A stretch of 5,840 bases of DNA. It comes from Acidimicrobiia bacterium. GTDB taxonomy: Bacteria; Actinomycetota; Acidimicrobiia; Spongiisociales; SHLN01. Position 1 is the first letter of the stretch; every line of letters begins with the position of its first letter. The position numbers and the translations under genes are program-made. The stretch spans positions 1 to 5,840 of the forward strand of contig JABDOU010000361.1 in assembly GCA_013043085.1 (NCBI GenBank). Reading direction: 5' to 3'. Of this stretch, positions 5,450 through 5,840 are shown piece by piece. Below the pieces are notes generated by a model. The model did not search any database. It was not told the DNA's origin and saw only the letters and a list, made by a program, of their open reading frames with translations.

Positions 5450-5840
5450 TCAGTATTCGTTGGCCACCATGAGCTCTTCGCAAGGAAACAAGGTGGTCAC
5501 CTGGGGACCATCGGCGGTTACAACCATCATTTCCTCGATTCGGGCTGCGGATCGACCGTCGGCCGCCGGGGCATAGGTCTCCAACGCGAAGTACATGCCC
5601 TCCCGGATCTCGATCGGGTCGTCAAGCGAGTTGAGCCTGGAGATGATCGGGCGCTCATGGAGACCGACACCGACGCCGTGCCCAAACTGCAGCCCGAACG
5701 CGTCCATCTCATCCTCAAATCCGAAGTCCTGGGCCCTCGGCCAGACCTTGGCAATCATGTCCGTGGTGTTTCCCGGCCGGACGAGCTCGATGGCGGCGTC
5801 CATCCACTCGCGGCTCTGCTTGAACGCATCGCGCTGTGCC
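5450..5840 (-). CDS. M24 metallopeptidase-family protein (Xaa-Pro aminopeptidase/creatinase-like), C-terminal part
   Basis: The reading frame is open to the right edge; 129 codons plus the stop are visible, and the N-terminal part lies outside. This is the end of a pita-bread fold. The metal and catalytic landmarks are GHGVGVGLHERP, whose first His (of GHG) is the metal ligand and whose second (of LHE) the usual catalytic His, then EGMYFALET with the first ligand Glu, and AARIEEMMVV with the second. The two Asp ligands expected earlier in the domain lie outside. M24 enzymes include aminopeptidase P, prolidase, creatinase and the DMSP lyase DddP; the tail spacing from ALETY through RIEE to a final FPCEELM recalls DddP from memory, but this is weak. 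The Met at 5803-5801 is internal. It is probably the upstream partner of the SnoaL-like gene. Confidence 0.88.
   Translation of the reverse strand, partial: AQRDAFKQSREWMDAAIELVRPGNTTDMIAKVWPRAQDFGFEDEMDAFGLQFGHGVGVGLHERPIISRLNSLDDPIEIREGMYFALETYAPAADGRSAARIEEMMVVTADGPQVTTLFPCEELMVANEY

Noticed and set aside
4842..5576. 244-codon plus-strand open frame over the SDR end, the hairpin and the SnoaL-like and M24 genes
   Set aside because: It overlaps four well-supported features, has no recognisable domain, and is a by-product of GC-rich coding on the other strand.
1..5840. Search for tRNA, rRNA, CRISPR array, insertion sequence or phage signature
   Set aside because: None is visible: there are no spaced direct repeats, transposase motifs or structured RNA landmarks, and genes fill almost all of the window.

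Overview
The window is GC-rich (roughly 60 % by eye) and densely coded, with no gap above 90 bases. It looks like a catabolic or accessory metabolic locus of a free-living bacterium. Several signs suggest a high-GC lineage such as Actinomycetota (or Chloroflexota): GTG and TTG starts, TANNNT-type -10 elements, a probably near-leaderless gene, and a bicupin and SDR that resemble proteins I associate with actinobacteria. This placement is an inference; there is no rRNA or marker gene.

Layout. Positions 51-4167 hold a tightly packed minus-strand operon, read right to left: a 6PGDH/3-hydroxyisobutyrate-dehydrogenase-type oxidoreductase (4167-3280), a bicupin protein (3280-2384), a metal-dependent amidohydrolase/deaminase (2362-1061) and an RbsC-type ABC permease (1064-51). 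Junctions are a 1-base stop/start overlap (TAATG), a 21-base gap and a 4-base overlap (GTGA). A strong ribosome binding site at the left edge shows that the operon continues into at least one more gene outside the window. From 4168 to 4252 lies a divergent promoter region; a short-chain dehydrogenase/reductase (SDR) is read rightward from 4253 to 4945. A long stem-loop (4953-4988) separates it from a convergent minus-strand pair: a SnoaL-like/NTF2-fold protein (5402-4995) and, upstream of it, the C-terminal part of an M24 metallopeptidase-family protein that runs off the right edge.

How the genes may work together. The permease class imports sugars, nucleosides and similar small solutes. The amidohydrolase class removes amino or other groups from (often N-heterocyclic) substrates. 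The two oxidoreductases, the bicupin and the M24 enzyme would fit stepwise breakdown of an imported compound. The substrate cannot be read from the sequence.

The main oddities are an SDR without the Tyr-x-x-x-Lys catalytic pair, an amidohydrolase in which the expected Asp (and probably a nearby His) is substituted, and a divergent promoter whose two -10 elements form a mirror-image repeat. I see no mobile element, CRISPR array, RNA gene or clear novel defence-type system.
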